From Saccharopolyspora gloriosae (GTDB lineage Bacteria; Actinomycetota; Actinomycetes; Mycobacteriales; Pseudonocardiaceae), in assembly GCF_022828475.1 (NCBI RefSeq), contig NZ_CP059557.1:5131470-5195469 (forward strand): 64,000 nt of DNA, in the 5' to 3' direction. Each line of letters begins with the position of its first letter. Position 1 is the first letter of the stretch. This document shows, one piece after another, positions 36,411 to 45,859 of this stretch. The notes beneath the pieces were generated by a model. The model was not told the DNA's origin. It was given only the letters and a program-made list of their open reading frames with translations, and searched no databases. The position numbers and the translations under genes are program-made.

Positions 36411-37094
36411 TCAGGCCGCGAGGTCCCTGGTGATCCGGGCCACCGCTTCCGGAACGGAATCGACCACGGGGAACCCGGCGGTCTCCAGCGAGCGCCTGCT
36501 CATCACGCCCGTCGTGACCAGGACGCAGTCGGTGCCGACCTCCTCGGCCGCGCGGGCGTCGTCGAGCACGTCACCGATGAGCACCACGTCGGCCGGGGCG
36601 AGGTCCTGCGCCGCGAGGTGGTGACGCAGGTGTTCGGTCTTGCCGCCGCCACCGACGTCGGCGCGCAATCCGTCGACCCGCTCGAACAGCGGCAGCAGGT
36701 CCAGTTCGGTGATCAGCGGGACCAGTTCGTCGTGGAACCACATCGACAGCAAGGACTGGGTGCGGTCGGACTCTCCCCACTCGCGCAGCACGTCCGGGAC
36801 GCCCGCCGCGAGCTTCGCCGTGTGCAGCAGCTCCCGGTAGTGCTCGTGGTAGAGCACGTCGAGCTTGTTCCAGTCCGCTTCGGTGAGCGGACGGTCCAGC
36901 AGCCGCTCGTAGCACTGCTGGAGCGGGCGGCTGAAGATCGACCGCCACTGCTCGAGGTCGATGTGCTCGCGCCCGAACTCCGCGCACACCGCGTTCACCG
37001 CCGAGACGACCGCGTCGTTGTCGTCCAGCAACGTGCCGTTCCAGTCCCACACGATGTGCTGTGCCGCCGAACTCATTCCACCACCGACTCGCAT
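36411..37094 (-). CDS. HAD-superfamily hydrolase (phosphoglycolate-phosphatase-like)
   Basis: A 227-residue cytoplasmic phosphatase. Motif I is DWNGTLLDDND, where the usual DxDGT is replaced by D-W-N-G-T; the aspartate nucleophile is retained but the second Asp is Asn. Motif III Lys is in GGGGKTEHL and motif IV is LIGDVLDD. A helical cap lies at about 20-90. The Asn for the acid/base Asp is a real deviation and may slow the reaction or change substrate. The start could be 37094 (AGGGG upstream) or 37076. It converges on the lipoprotein gene. Confidence 0.85.
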   Translation of the reverse strand: MRVGGGMSSAAQHIVWDWNGTLLDDNDAVVSAVNAVCAEFGREHIDLEQWRSIFSRPLQQCYERLLDRPLTEADWNKLDVLYHEHYRELLHTAKLAAGVPDVLREWGESDRTQSLLSMWFHDELVPLITELDLLPLFERVDGLRADVGGGGKTEHLRHHLAAQDLAPADVVLIGDVLDDARAAEEVGTDCVLVTTGVMSRRSLETAGFPVVDSVPEAVARITRDLAA

Positions 37095-37119
37095 GACGCC
37101 CCTGTACCGATCGACTACC

Positions 37120-37137
37120 GCTGCCCGATCGGGCAGC
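37120..37137. other. Perfect 18-base palindrome upstream of HAD gene
   Basis: GCTGCCCGATCGGGCAGC, 26 bases upstream of the HAD start and about 120 bases past the recX stop. It could be an operator or a small terminator for recX. Confidence 0.4.
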
Positions 37138-37255
37138 CTAGCGAAAACCGCCGATCTCCCGTCATCCCCCGACCGAGCAAGGCGCCGTGGACCTGCGTCA
37201 ACCGATCACTCAGCGGGATCGTCGGGAACGGCGATGCGGGTGAAGTTCGTTGCGC

Positions 37256-38131
37256 TCAAGGTGTTTCTGAGGCATCCGCACCGCCTTCGAGGTCTGATCG
37301 GTCGAGTTCGTCTTTGACCACGCGGAAGGCCATGCCCTCCGAGTAGCCCTTGCGGGCCAGCATTCCGACCAGCCTGCGCAGCCGTTTCTCCGGATCGTCC
37401 ACGTTGATCGAGCGGAGCTTGCGGCGCACCAGCTCGCGCGCCCGCTCCTCCTCGGCGTCAGCGTCCACAGTGGAGAGAGCTTCGGCGACCAGGTGTTCCT
37501 CAACGCCTTTGCGGCGCAGCTCGTAGCCCAGCGCCTTGCGGCCCAGGCCTTGGTTGCGCTGCCGCTCGCTGACCCATGCCTCGGCGAACTCGGCGTCGTC
37601 CACCAAGCCCGCGTCGACGAACTTCTGCAACACCGCGTCCGCGACGTCTTCGTCGATCTCCTTGCGCAGCAAGGCCTGGCGCAGCTCGGCCCGGCTGCGG
37701 GCGCGCACCGCCAGCAGCCGGTACACCGTGTCGCGGGCCAACGCCTCCGGAGACTGCGGCACCCCCGGCGGCCGTTCGTCCTGCTGCCGCCGCTTGCCGG
37801 TGCGCCCCTGCGACCGGGTCGCTGCGGAATCCGGGGACGCGGGCTCCGGGGACTGCGAGGTTTCCGCCATCGCGGTGCGGCGGCGGCGCTTGCCGGTGCC
37901 CCGCGCGGCGGCGCCGTCCGGTGCGGCGCCGGCCTCCGGTGGTGACGCCGGCGTCGGTGCGGTCTCCGCTTCGGATGAGCTCAGCCCCGCACCGGTGCCC
38001 GGCGACGCGGGCGCGTGGTCGGTACTGCGCCACACGCCCCGCCCGGAACGGCCGTCCCGCTGCCCGCCGGACCCCGAAGCGCCCGCGCGCGACCGCGATC
38101 GGGAGAACTCCGCGGAGTCGTCTCCTGACAC
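37256..38131 (-). CDS. recX: Regulatory protein RecX
   Basis: A 291-residue inhibitor/modulator of RecA filaments. The RecX three-helix repeats occupy about 130-285 (YRLLAVRARSRAELRQALL, VDDAEFAEAWVSERQRNQGLG, RLVGMLARKGYS). The first 120 residues are Ser/Pro/Ala-rich low complexity with basic clusters, much longer than in mycobacterial RecX (about 174 residues). The GTG start at 38131 lies eight bases past the recA stop, so the two are cotranscribed and SOS-induced. A later start is possible, but no strong ribosome site was seen inside the extension. Confidence 0.92.
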   Translation of the reverse strand: MSGDDSAEFSRSRSRAGASGSGGQRDGRSGRGVWRSTDHAPASPGTGAGLSSSEAETAPTPASPPEAGAAPDGAAARGTGKRRRRTAMAETSQSPEPASPDSAATRSQGRTGKRRQQDERPPGVPQSPEALARDTVYRLLAVRARSRAELRQALLRKEIDEDVADAVLQKFVDAGLVDDAEFAEAWVSERQRNQGLGRKALGYELRRKGVEEHLVAEALSTVDADAEEERARELVRRKLRSINVDDPEKRLRRLVGMLARKGYSEGMAFRVVKDELDRSDLEGGADASETP

Positions 38132-38139
38132 CGCCGGAC

Positions 38140-39183
<1,044 letters not shown>

Positions 39184-39340
39184 CGGGGGTCCACCTCGGT
39201 CAAGTCGAACTTCGTCGTGTGCGCACGACGCTACGGGTAGGGACCGACACTCCGGTGGACTGCCCTGATCACCCGGCCGCCCGCCTTCCGGCGACGGGTC
39301 CGGCGAACACCGAGGTCCGATCCGCACATCCGATCATAGG

Positions 39341-39354
39341 CGAACGGATGTTCG
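39341..39354. promoter_or_regulatory. LexA (SOS) box upstream of recA
   Basis: CGAACGGATGTTCG is a perfect CGAAC-N4-GTTCG palindrome, 158 bases upstream of the recA start. Confidence 0.88.
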
Positions 39355-39445
39355 ATCATCGAGCCGACACGCCAACACCGTCCCTCTTCCGCATGAACCA
39401 TGATCGCGATTGAAGGCGCCTTCAGCTTTTGATCTTCATCTTGTT

Positions 39446-39604
39446 AGCGGCGAAGCCGCTGAGCAGTGACCAGCTTGAGCAACCGGCACCGCGGCGGGTT
39501 CTCAGCCGTCTTCTCGCGAGGACGGCTTTTTCCCTCGTGGCAGAGGCCACTCGGGAAAAAGATCCCGCAGCGAGAAGACAGCTGAGGTTCCGCCACCCGG
39601 CCAC
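39446..39604 (-). repeat. Dispersed long palindrome, copy B, with linker
   Basis: It begins with a small hairpin AGCGGC-GAA-GCCGCT (39446-39460) and the linker at 39461-39500. The long palindrome has outer arms CTCAGCCGTCTTCTCG (39501-39516) and CGAGAAGACAGCTGAG (39571-39586), with 15 of 16 pairs. The inner arms, 39526-39541 and 39546-39561, are the same as in copy A. It ends GGTTCCGCCACCCGGCCACC, the uninterrupted form of the site into which IS481 has inserted at 45860. It lies between recA's promoter and the DUF3046 gene, on the strand opposite to copy A. The rest of 39184-39626 holds the recA promoter and SOS box. Confidence 0.88.
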
Positions 39605-39626
39605 CAAAGCAGCCCACGAAAGAGGA

Positions 39627-39821
39627 TCAACGCCGAGCAGCCGGGACTTCGAAGCTTTCGCAGAGGGCTAGCCACACCTGCTTCGGCGAAAGCCCCGCCT
39701 CCAGTGCCTGGTCCACGGTGCGACCGCCGAGCTCCGACATCACGTGGTCCTCGGCGAGCATCTCGGCTCGCAACCGGCCGAACTCCTCGGCCATGCGTTC
39801 GCGGAAGTCGGTGTGTCGCAT
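39627..39821 (-). CDS. DUF3046 protein (Rv2738c-like)
   Basis: A 64-residue helical protein starting MRHTDFRERM. The family (DUF3046) is encoded beside recA in most actinobacteria, as Rv2738c in M. tuberculosis. Function unknown. The ATG at 39821 gives the family's normal length; the frame stays open upstream but loses similarity. Here it is separated from recA by a repeat insertion of about 160 bases. Confidence 0.88.
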   Translation of the reverse strand: MRHTDFRERMAEEFGRLRAEMLAEDHVMSELGGRTVDQALEAGLSPKQVWLALCESFEVPAARR

Positions 39822-39863
39822 CGAGCCCAGCCTACCGAGGGCGTCCGCGGGTACCGTCGTGGT

Positions 39864-39989
39864 GTGCTGCCGATGCAAGCCGACCCGACCGGACTGTCCA
39901 GCCCGCTGGGGCAACTCGTGATCGCGGCGATGCTGCTGGTCGCGATCATCGTTGCGCTGCGCTGGCTGTGGAACCAGCGCGGACGCTGA
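39864..39989 (+). CDS. Short single-pass membrane protein
   Basis: A 41-residue reading frame from the GTG at 39864 (or the ATG at 39873). It has a single hydrophobic segment (LVIAAMLLVAIIVALRWLW) and a basic end (NQRGR). It is divergent from the DUF3046 gene, 42 bases away. No ribosome site is evident, so a leaderless message is likely if it is expressed. I do not recognise a family. Confidence 0.45.
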   Translation: MLPMQADPTGLSSPLGQLVIAAMLLVAIIVALRWLWNQRGR

Positions 39990-40196
39990 GCACGCCGCGC
40001 CCGGCCGCACGGTGCGCTCGAATTCGTCGGCCAGCGCGTCCGGCGTCAGCCGCCCGTCCCGGTTCGGGGCCGGCACCATGCCCACCAGCGGCCGGTCGGC
40101 GACGGTGAACACCAGCGTCCCCGTGGTCTCCCCCGCGACCGCGCGATACCGGCCCGAGTAGCCGTTGCCGGACCATCGACAACACGCGCACCGGTT
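39985..40196 (-). pseudogene. Gene remnant without a start codon
   Basis: On the minus strand the frame after a TAA at 40199-40197 reads about 70 codons with almost every third base G or C (NGYSGRYRAVAG ... LVFTVADRPLVGMVPAPNR ... LTPDALADEFERTV). This strong codon bias fades where it meets the small plus-strand gene. The first 29 codons contain no ATG, GTG or TTG; the first GTG is in the middle of the apparent domain. That fits a 5'-truncated, decaying gene. I do not recognise the product. Confidence 0.45.
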
Positions 40197-40330
40197 TTAT
40201 CCCTCCGTAGCCGGATTCGGGGCGAACTCACCCGTTCTGCGGAATGTTGTCACGCCGGACGATCACCAATGGGCGGATCGGGCGAATCGTCGGCGTCGGC
40301 GATGTCGGTGCCGTGGTCCAGCATGGAGGG

Positions 40331-43300
40331 GTGAGCAACCCGCTGGACGACTTCTCCCCCGCGACCCGCGAGTGGTTCCGGGGCGCGTTCGACGCGCCGA
40401 CGCAGGCTCAGGCCGGGGCGTGGCAGGCGATCGGCGCGGGTGAGCACGCGCTGGTCGTGGCGCCGACCGGGTCCGGGAAGACGCTCGCCGCGTTCCTGTC
40501 CGCCCTGGACGGCCTGGCTTCCGCCCCGCCTCCGGAAGAGCCGAAGCGGCGCTGCCGCGTGCTGTACGTGTCGCCGTTGAAGGCGCTCGCGGTGGACGTC
40601 GAGCGCAACCTGCGCGCCCCGCTCACCGGGATCCGGCAAGCCACCCAACGCCACGGCGGGGTGCCGCCGGAGATCCGGGTCGGGATGCGGACCGGGGACA
40701 CGCCTGCCGACGAACGGCGCGGCTTCAACCGGAAACCCCCGGACGTGCTGGTGACCACCCCGGAGTCGCTGTTCCTGCTGCTGACCTCGGCGGCACGGGA
40801 GTCGCTGCGCGGCGTGGAGACGGTGATCGTGGACGAGGTGCACGCGGTGGCGGGCACCAAACGCGGAGCGCACCTGGCGTTGTCGCTGGAGCGGCTGGAC
40901 GAGCTGCTGGCACGACCGGCGCAGCGGATCGGGTTGTCGGCCACGGTGCGCCCGGTCTCCGAGGTGAGCACGTTCCTCGGCGGCGGCCGCCCGGTGCGCA
41001 CGGTGCAGCCGGAGCACGCCAAGCAGGTGCAGGTCACCGTCGAGGTCCCGGTGCCGGACCTGGCCGAGCTGGGGCAGCCGACCGGCGAGGTGACGGGTTC
41101 GGCCGCGGGCGCCGAGCAGCGCACCTCGATCTGGCCGTCGGTGCAGGAACGCGTCCTCGACCTGATCGGACGACACCGGTCGACGATCGTGTTCGCGAAC
41201 TCGCGGCGGCTCGCGGAGCGGCTGACGGCGGGCATCAACGAACTCGCCACCGAGCAGGCCGGGGAGACCGCCGAGCAGACCGGGAAGTTCCCGGCGGAGG
41301 CGGTGGGCGGTTCCGGTGTCACCTCCGGAGCGGCGGTGACCGTGGCACGAGCGCACCACGGGTCCATGTCGAAGGAACAGCGCTCGGTGGTCGAAGAGGA
41401 GTTGAAGTCCGGCCGGCTGCCCTGCGTGGTCGCGACCTCCTCGCTGGAGCTGGGCATCGACATGGGCGCGGTGGACCTGGTGGTGCAGGTGGAGACGCCG
41501 CCGAGCGTCGCTTCCGGGATGCAGCGCATCGGCCGGGGCGGGCACCAGGTGGGGGCGATCTCGCGCGGGGTCGTGTTCCCGAAGTTCCGGGGCGACCTGG
41601 TGGGTTGCGCGGTGGTGGCGGAACGGATGGCGGCCGGGCTGATCGAGTCGTTGTCGTTCCCGCGGAATCCGCTGGACGTGCTGGCTCAGCACGTCGTGTC
41701 GATGGTGGCGATGGAATCGTGGCCGCTGGAGTCGCTGGCCAGGGTGGTTCGGCGCGCGGCACCGTTCGCGGGGCTGCCGGATTCCGCGCTGTACGCGGTG
41801 CTGGACATGCTGGCGGGCCGGTACCCGAGCGAGGAGTTCGGCGAGCTGCGGGCGCGCATCGTGTGGGACCGGGTGCAGGACGAGCTGTGGGCGCGGCCGG
41901 GCGCGCAACGGCTGGCGGTGACCTCGGGCGGCACCATCCCCGATCGGGGCTTGTTCACGGTGACCACGCCAGGTGACGAGGAGGCCGGTCGCGGCGGCGT
42001 GCGGGTCGGTGAGCTCGACGAGGAGATGGTCTACGAGTCGCGGGTGGGCGACACGTTCCTGTTGGGCACCTCGTCGTGGAAGGTGCAGGACATCACGCAC
42101 GACCGGGTCGTCGTGGTGCCCGCGCCGGGCCAGGCCGCGCGGATGCCGTTCTGGAAGGGCGATTCCCCTGGCCGGCCGCTGGAGCTGGGCCGGGCGCTGG
42201 GCGCCTTCGTGCGGGAAGTGGTGGCCGCGGACCGGGAGTCGGCGACCGAGCGGATGGCGCGCGCCGGGTTGGACGAGTGGGCGCGGGACAACCTGCTGGC
42301 GTACCTGGCGGAGCAGCGGGAGGCGACGCGGCACGTCCCGGACGATCGGACGATCGTGGTGGAGCGGTTCCGCGACGAGCTCGGCGATTGGCGGATGGTG
42401 GTGCATTCGCCGTTCGGTGCGCAGGTCAACGGGCCGTGGGGTTTGGCCATCGGGGCTCGGTTGCGGGAGCGGCGCGGCATCGATCCGCAGGTCGCGTCCT
42501 CGGACGACGGGATCGTGGTGCGGCTGGCGGACGCGCTGGACGAGTCGGGCGCGGACGTGCTGCCGACGGCGGAGGACGTGCTGCTGTCCCCGGACGAGGT
42601 GCACCAGGTGATCACCGATGAGGTCGGTGGTTCGGCGCTGTTCGCCGCGCGGTTCCGGGAGTGCGCCGCGCGGGCGTTGTTGCTGCCGCGCCGGGATCCG
42701 CGGAAGCGCTCACCGCTGTGGCAGCAGCGGCAGCGCTCGGCGCAACTGCTGGCGGTGGCGGCGCAGTACGAGCAGTTCCCGATCGTGCTGGAGGCGATGC
42801 GGGAATGCGTGCAGGACGTCTACGACGTGCCGGGTTTGACCGAACTGATGTCGCAGGTCGCCGCCCGCAAGGTGCGGGTGGTGGAGGTGGAGACGCCGTC
42901 GCCGTCGCCGTTCGCGCGCAGCCTGCTGTTCGGCTACATCGGCATGTTCCTGTACGAGACGGACGCGCCGCTGGCTGAGCGGCGGTCGGCGGCGTTGAGC
43001 CTGGACTCGACGTTGCTGGCCGAGCTGCTCGGTTCGGAGGCGTTGCGGGAGCTGCTGGATCCGGAGGTGGTCGCCGAGGTCGAGCGGCAGCTGCAACGGC
43101 TCGTCCCGGAACGGCACGCGAAGGACGCGGAGTCCGCGGCGGACCTGCTGCGGTTCCTGGGCGATCTGTCCACGGCGGAGGCCGCGGAGCGCGGCATCCG
43201 TCCAGAGTGGCTGGCGGAACTCCAAGCGCAGCGGCGAGTCCTGGAAGTGCGGATCGCCGGGGAGTCCCGGTGGATCGCGATCGAGGACGCGGGCAAGGTC

Positions 43301-44917
43301 CGGGATGCGCTGGGCGTCGCGTTGCCGGTGGGCGTGCCGGAGGCGTTCACCGAGCCGGTCACGGATCCGTTGGGAGAACTGCTGATCCGGTACGCGCGCT
43401 GCCGTGGCCCGTTCGCCGCGGAGTCCGCGGCGCGGCGGTTCGGCTTGGGCGTCGCGGTGGTGCACGACGTGCTGGATCGGCTGGCGGGTTCGGGCCGGTT
43501 GGTGCGCGGCGAGTTGCGCCCGCTGGAGGCCGGTGGCGGCCGGGCTCTGGAGTACTGCGACGCGGAGGTGCTGCGGCGGTTGCGGCGCGGTTCGCTGGCG
43601 CGGTTGCGGGCCGAGGTGGAACCGGTGGAACCCGCTGCGCTGGGCCGGTTCCTGCCGGTGTGGCACGGAGTGGGCGCCCGGTTGCGCACGGCGCCCACGG
43701 TGGATGACGTGTATTCGGTGGTGGAGCAGTTGGCGGGCGCCCCGGTTCCGGCGAGCGCGTTGGAGTCGCTGGTGCTGCCCGCCAGGTTGCCGGGCTATTC
43801 GCCTGCGCTGCTGGACGAGTTGACTTCGACCGGCGAGGTGACCTGGGTGGGGTCGGGTTCGCTGGCCGGTGGTGACGGGTGGATCGCGCTGGCTCCCACC
43901 GATGTGGCGGATCTGTTGTTGCCGGATCTTCCGGAGGCGACGGCGGAAACCCCGTTGCACGAAGCCATTCTGTCCACTTTGGATGGTGGGGCTCAGTTCT
44001 TCCGGCCGTTGGCCGACCGGGCGGGGGCGATCGTCGTGGAAGGCGGCGAATCGGCACCCGCCGACGACGCGGTGATCTCCGCGCTGTGGGATCTGGTGTG
44101 GTCCGGCAAAGCCACCAACGACACGCTCGCTCCGCTGCGCGCACTGGTCTCCGGCAAGGGGGCCGCGCACAAGCCGCGGCGCAACGCGCCGCGCGGCAGG
44201 TATGCGCGGTTGCGCGCCGGGCGCCCGTCGATGCCGAGTCGCAGCGGGCCTCCGACGGTGTCCGGCAGGTGGTCGCTGGCTCCGGCGCCGGCGGCGGAAC
44301 CGACGCGGCGGGCGCACGCCCGGGCCGAGGCCTTCCTGGAACGGCACGGGGTGCTGACCCGCGGCGCGCTGGAGACGGAGCGGGTCACCGGCGGGTTCTC
44401 CGCCGTGTACAAGGTGTTGCGGGCGATGGAGGAGTCCGGGCGGTGCCGTCGCGGTTACGTCGTCGAGGGTTTGGGGGCGGCGCAGTTCGCGGTGCCCGGC
44501 GCGATCGACCGGGTGCGTGCGCTGTCCGGCGCGGACGAACGGGAGGACCGTTCGGCGGTGGTGCTGGCGGCGGCGGATCCCGCACAGCCCTACGGTGCCG
44601 CGTTGCCGTGGCCGGATCCGGTCGGCGACACCCGGCACCGGCCGGGCCGCAAGGCCGGTTCGCTGGTGGTGCTGGTCTCCGGCGCGGCCGTGCTGTACGT
44701 GGAGCGCGGCGGGAAGTCGCTGCTGTCGTTCACCGAAGACGAGCAACCGCTGCGGGACGCGGCGGACGGTCTCGCGCGGGCGGTGCGCGAAGGCTGGCTG
44801 GAGCAGCTTGCGGTACAACGGACCGACGGCGCAGGCGCTTGGGGATCCCGAATGGCCGACATCCTCACCGACGCCGGATTCCGCGCCACCCCGAAAGGCC
44901 TCCGCCTGCGCGCGTGA
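40331..44917 (+). CDS. lhr: Lhr-type ATP-dependent DNA helicase
   Basis: A 1528-residue superfamily 2 helicase that moves 3' to 5' along DNA in DNA repair. Motif I APTGSGKT is near residue 43, the DEVH box (VIVDEVHAV) near 168, motif III LSATVRP, and the C-terminal RecA-like domain has HHGSMSKEQR and QRIGRGGHQ. A long Lhr-specific winged-helix and C-terminal region follows. Size matches mycobacterial Lhr (about 1510). The GTG at 40331 begins the conserved SNPLDDFSPATREWF, but GGAGG is only one base away from it, so a slightly earlier start is possible. Its stop abuts the next convergent gene. Confidence 0.95.
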   Translation: MSNPLDDFSPATREWFRGAFDAPTQAQAGAWQAIGAGEHALVVAPTGSGKTLAAFLSALDGLASAPPPEEPKRRCRVLYVSPLKALAVDVERNLRAPLTGIRQATQRHGGVPPEIRVGMRTGDTPADERRGFNRKPPDVLVTTPESLFLLLTSAARESLRGVETVIVDEVHAVAGTKRGAHLALSLERLDELLARPAQRIGLSATVRPVSEVSTFLGGGRPVRTVQPEHAKQVQVTVEVPVPDLAELGQPTGEVTGSAAGAEQRTSIWPSVQERVLDLIGRHRSTIVFANSRRLAERLTAGINELATEQAGETAEQTGKFPAEAVGGSGVTSGAAVTVARAHHGSMSKEQRSVVEEELKSGRLPCVVATSSLELGIDMGAVDLVVQVETPPSVASGMQRIGRGGHQVGAISRGVVFPKFRGDLVGCAVVAERMAAGLIESLSFPRNPLDVLAQHVVSMVAMESWPLESLARVVRRAAPFAGLPDSALYAVLDMLAGRYPSEEFGELRARIVWDRVQDELWARPGAQRLAVTSGGTIPDRGLFTVTTPGDEEAGRGGVRVGELDEEMVYESRVGDTFLLGTSSWKVQDITHDRVVVVPAPGQAARMPFWKGDSPGRPLELGRALGAFVREVVAADRESATERMARAGLDEWARDNLLAYLAEQREATRHVPDDRTIVVERFRDELGDWRMVVHSPFGAQVNGPWGLAIGARLRERRGIDPQVASSDDGIVVRLADALDESGADVLPTAEDVLLSPDEVHQVITDEVGGSALFAARFRECAARALLLPRRDPRKRSPLWQQRQRSAQLLAVAAQYEQFPIVLEAMRECVQDVYDVPGLTELMSQVAARKVRVVEVETPSPSPFARSLLFGYIGMFLYETDAPLAERRSAALSLDSTLLAELLGSEALRELLDPEVVAEVERQLQRLVPERHAKDAESAADLLRFLGDLSTAEAAERGIRPEWLAELQAQRRVLEVRIAGESRWIAIEDAGKVRDALGVALPVGVPEAFTEPVTDPLGELLIRYARCRGPFAAESAARRFGLGVAVVHDVLDRLAGSGRLVRGELRPLEAGGGRALEYCDAEVLRRLRRGSLARLRAEVEPVEPAALGRFLPVWHGVGARLRTAPTVDDVYSVVEQLAGAPVPASALESLVLPARLPGYSPALLDELTSTGEVTWVGSGSLAGGDGWIALAPTDVADLLLPDLPEATAETPLHEAILSTLDGGAQFFRPLADRAGAIVVEGGESAPADDAVISALWDLVWSGKATNDTLAPLRALVSGKGAAHKPRRNAPRGRYARLRAGRPSMPSRSGPPTVSGRWSLAPAPAAEPTRRAHARAEAFLERHGVLTRGALETERVTGGFSAVYKVLRAMEESGRCRRGYVVEGLGAAQFAVPGAIDRVRALSGADEREDRSAVVLAAADPAQPYGAALPWPDPVGDTRHRPGRKAGSLVVLVSGAAVLYVERGGKSLLSFTEDEQPLRDAADGLARAVREGWLEQLAVQRTDGAGAWGSRMADILTDAGFRATPKGLRLRA

Positions 44918-45430
44918 TCACAGGTCGTTGAACGGTTTCGCGTATTCGAAGGTGCCGGTGAGTTCCGGGGTGTGGGCGGTGAGCGCGCGGGCTTGGAAGT
45001 GCGCGGCCCACTCGGGGTCCGGTGGGGCGATGCCGAGTTCCGTGGACGGCACGAACCCGAAACGCGGGTAGTACTCGGTGTGGCCGAGCAGCACGACGAG
45101 CGGTTCGTCGCGCGCGTCGGCGGCGGCCAGCACGGCGTGCATCAGCGCACTGCCGACGCCGCGGCGCTGCACCCGGCTCAGCACCCCGATCGGCCCCAGC
45201 CCCAGCGCGGGACGACCGTCCACGTGGCCGCGCGTCGCCACGACGTGACCAACGATCTGCCCGTCCGGCTCGACCGCCACGATCGACAGCGCAGGTATCC
45301 ACCCGACATCGGCCCGCAACGCATCAACGAGCCCGACCTCGGCCGGAGTCCCTTCCGAACCGGCAAAAGCATCGCGGTGAACATCCCGCACAGCTCCCAC
45401 ATCAGCCCCGCACTCACGCCTCAACAACAT
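44918..45430 (-). CDS. GNAT-family N-acetyltransferase
   Basis: A 170-residue acetyl-CoA-dependent transferase. The acetyl-CoA loop is VQRRGVGSALM, preceded by LGLGPIGVLS, and the C-terminal part has YYPRFGFVPSTELGI. The pattern resembles YhbS-type acetyltransferases. The ATG at 45430 gives the family start (LLRRECGADVGAV). Substrate unknown. It is transcribed away from the repeat array and converges on lhr with no bases between the stop codons. Confidence 0.88.
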   Translation of the reverse strand: MLLRRECGADVGAVRDVHRDAFAGSEGTPAEVGLVDALRADVGWIPALSIVAVEPDGQIVGHVVATRGHVDGRPALGLGPIGVLSRVQRRGVGSALMHAVLAAADARDEPLVVLLGHTEYYPRFGFVPSTELGIAPPDPEWAAHFQARALTAHTPELTGTFEYAKPFNDL

Positions 45431-45516
45431 GCACCAACCATGCCAACCCCCAACTCCCCCGACAAACCAATTGACCACCACCCTTCAGCTGTGGAATTGG
45501 CAGCCTCGTCTCGCCA
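45431..45516. other. Promoter region of the acetyltransferase
   Basis: 86 bases between the acetyltransferase start and the tandem array, lower in GC than its surroundings (many CAAC/AACC words). No gene is seen. Confidence 0.5.
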
Positions 45517-45712
45517 GCGGCAAAGCCGTGCCTTGCGGCAAAGCCGTGCCTTGCGGCAAAGCCGTGCCTTGCGGCGAAGCCGTGCCTTGCGGCAAAGCCG
45601 TGCCTTGCGGCAAAGCCGTGCCTTGCGGCGAAGCCGTGCCTTGCGGCAAAGCCGTGCCTTGCGGCAAAGCCGTGCCTTGCGGCGAAGCCGTGCCTTGCGG
45701 CGAAGCCGTGCC
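45517..45712 (+). repeat. 18-bp tandem array (10 full units plus partial ends)
   Basis: The unit TGCCTTGCGGCAAAGCCG repeats without gaps from 45529 to 45708, with partial units at both ends. Each unit holds a CGGC-AAA-GCCG or CGGC-GAA-GCCG mini-hairpin. The one variable base (A or G in CAAAG/CGAAG) follows the order A,A,A,G,A,A,G,A,A,G,G counting the partial first unit, which points to amplification of 54-bp triplets. The same unit occurs once per repeat beside copy A. It can be read as a hexapeptide repeat, but I see no gene. Confidence 0.92.
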
Positions 45713-45746
45713 TGGATGTGCGAAGCACATAGCCCACGTCAAGAAG

Positions 45747-45853
45747 GTGACCACCGGCGGGTTCTCAGTGAGCCTCTCGCGAGGACAGCTTTTTCCCTCG
45801 TGGCGGAGCCACTAGGGAAAAAGATCCCGCAGCGAGAGGCTCACTGAGGTTCC
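45747..45853 (-). repeat. Dispersed long palindrome, copy A2
   Basis: Outer arms CTCAGTGAGCCTCTCG (45764-45779) and CGAGAGGCTCACTGAG (45833-45848), identical to copy A. Over about 180 bases with the flanking TATGTGC hairpin it differs from copy A at about three positions. It ends with GGTTCC then GCTACC and the IS481 left end. Confidence 0.92.
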
Positions 45854-45859
45854 GCTACC

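Noticed and set aside
45517-45712. CRISPR array
   Set aside because: Units are contiguous 18-mers with no spacers, and no cas genes are present.
45431-45815. Hexapeptide-repeat proteins readable from the 18-bp array on both strands
   Set aside because: Any 18-bp repeat gives open frames; no ribosome site, and the sequence is better explained as hairpin DNA repeats.
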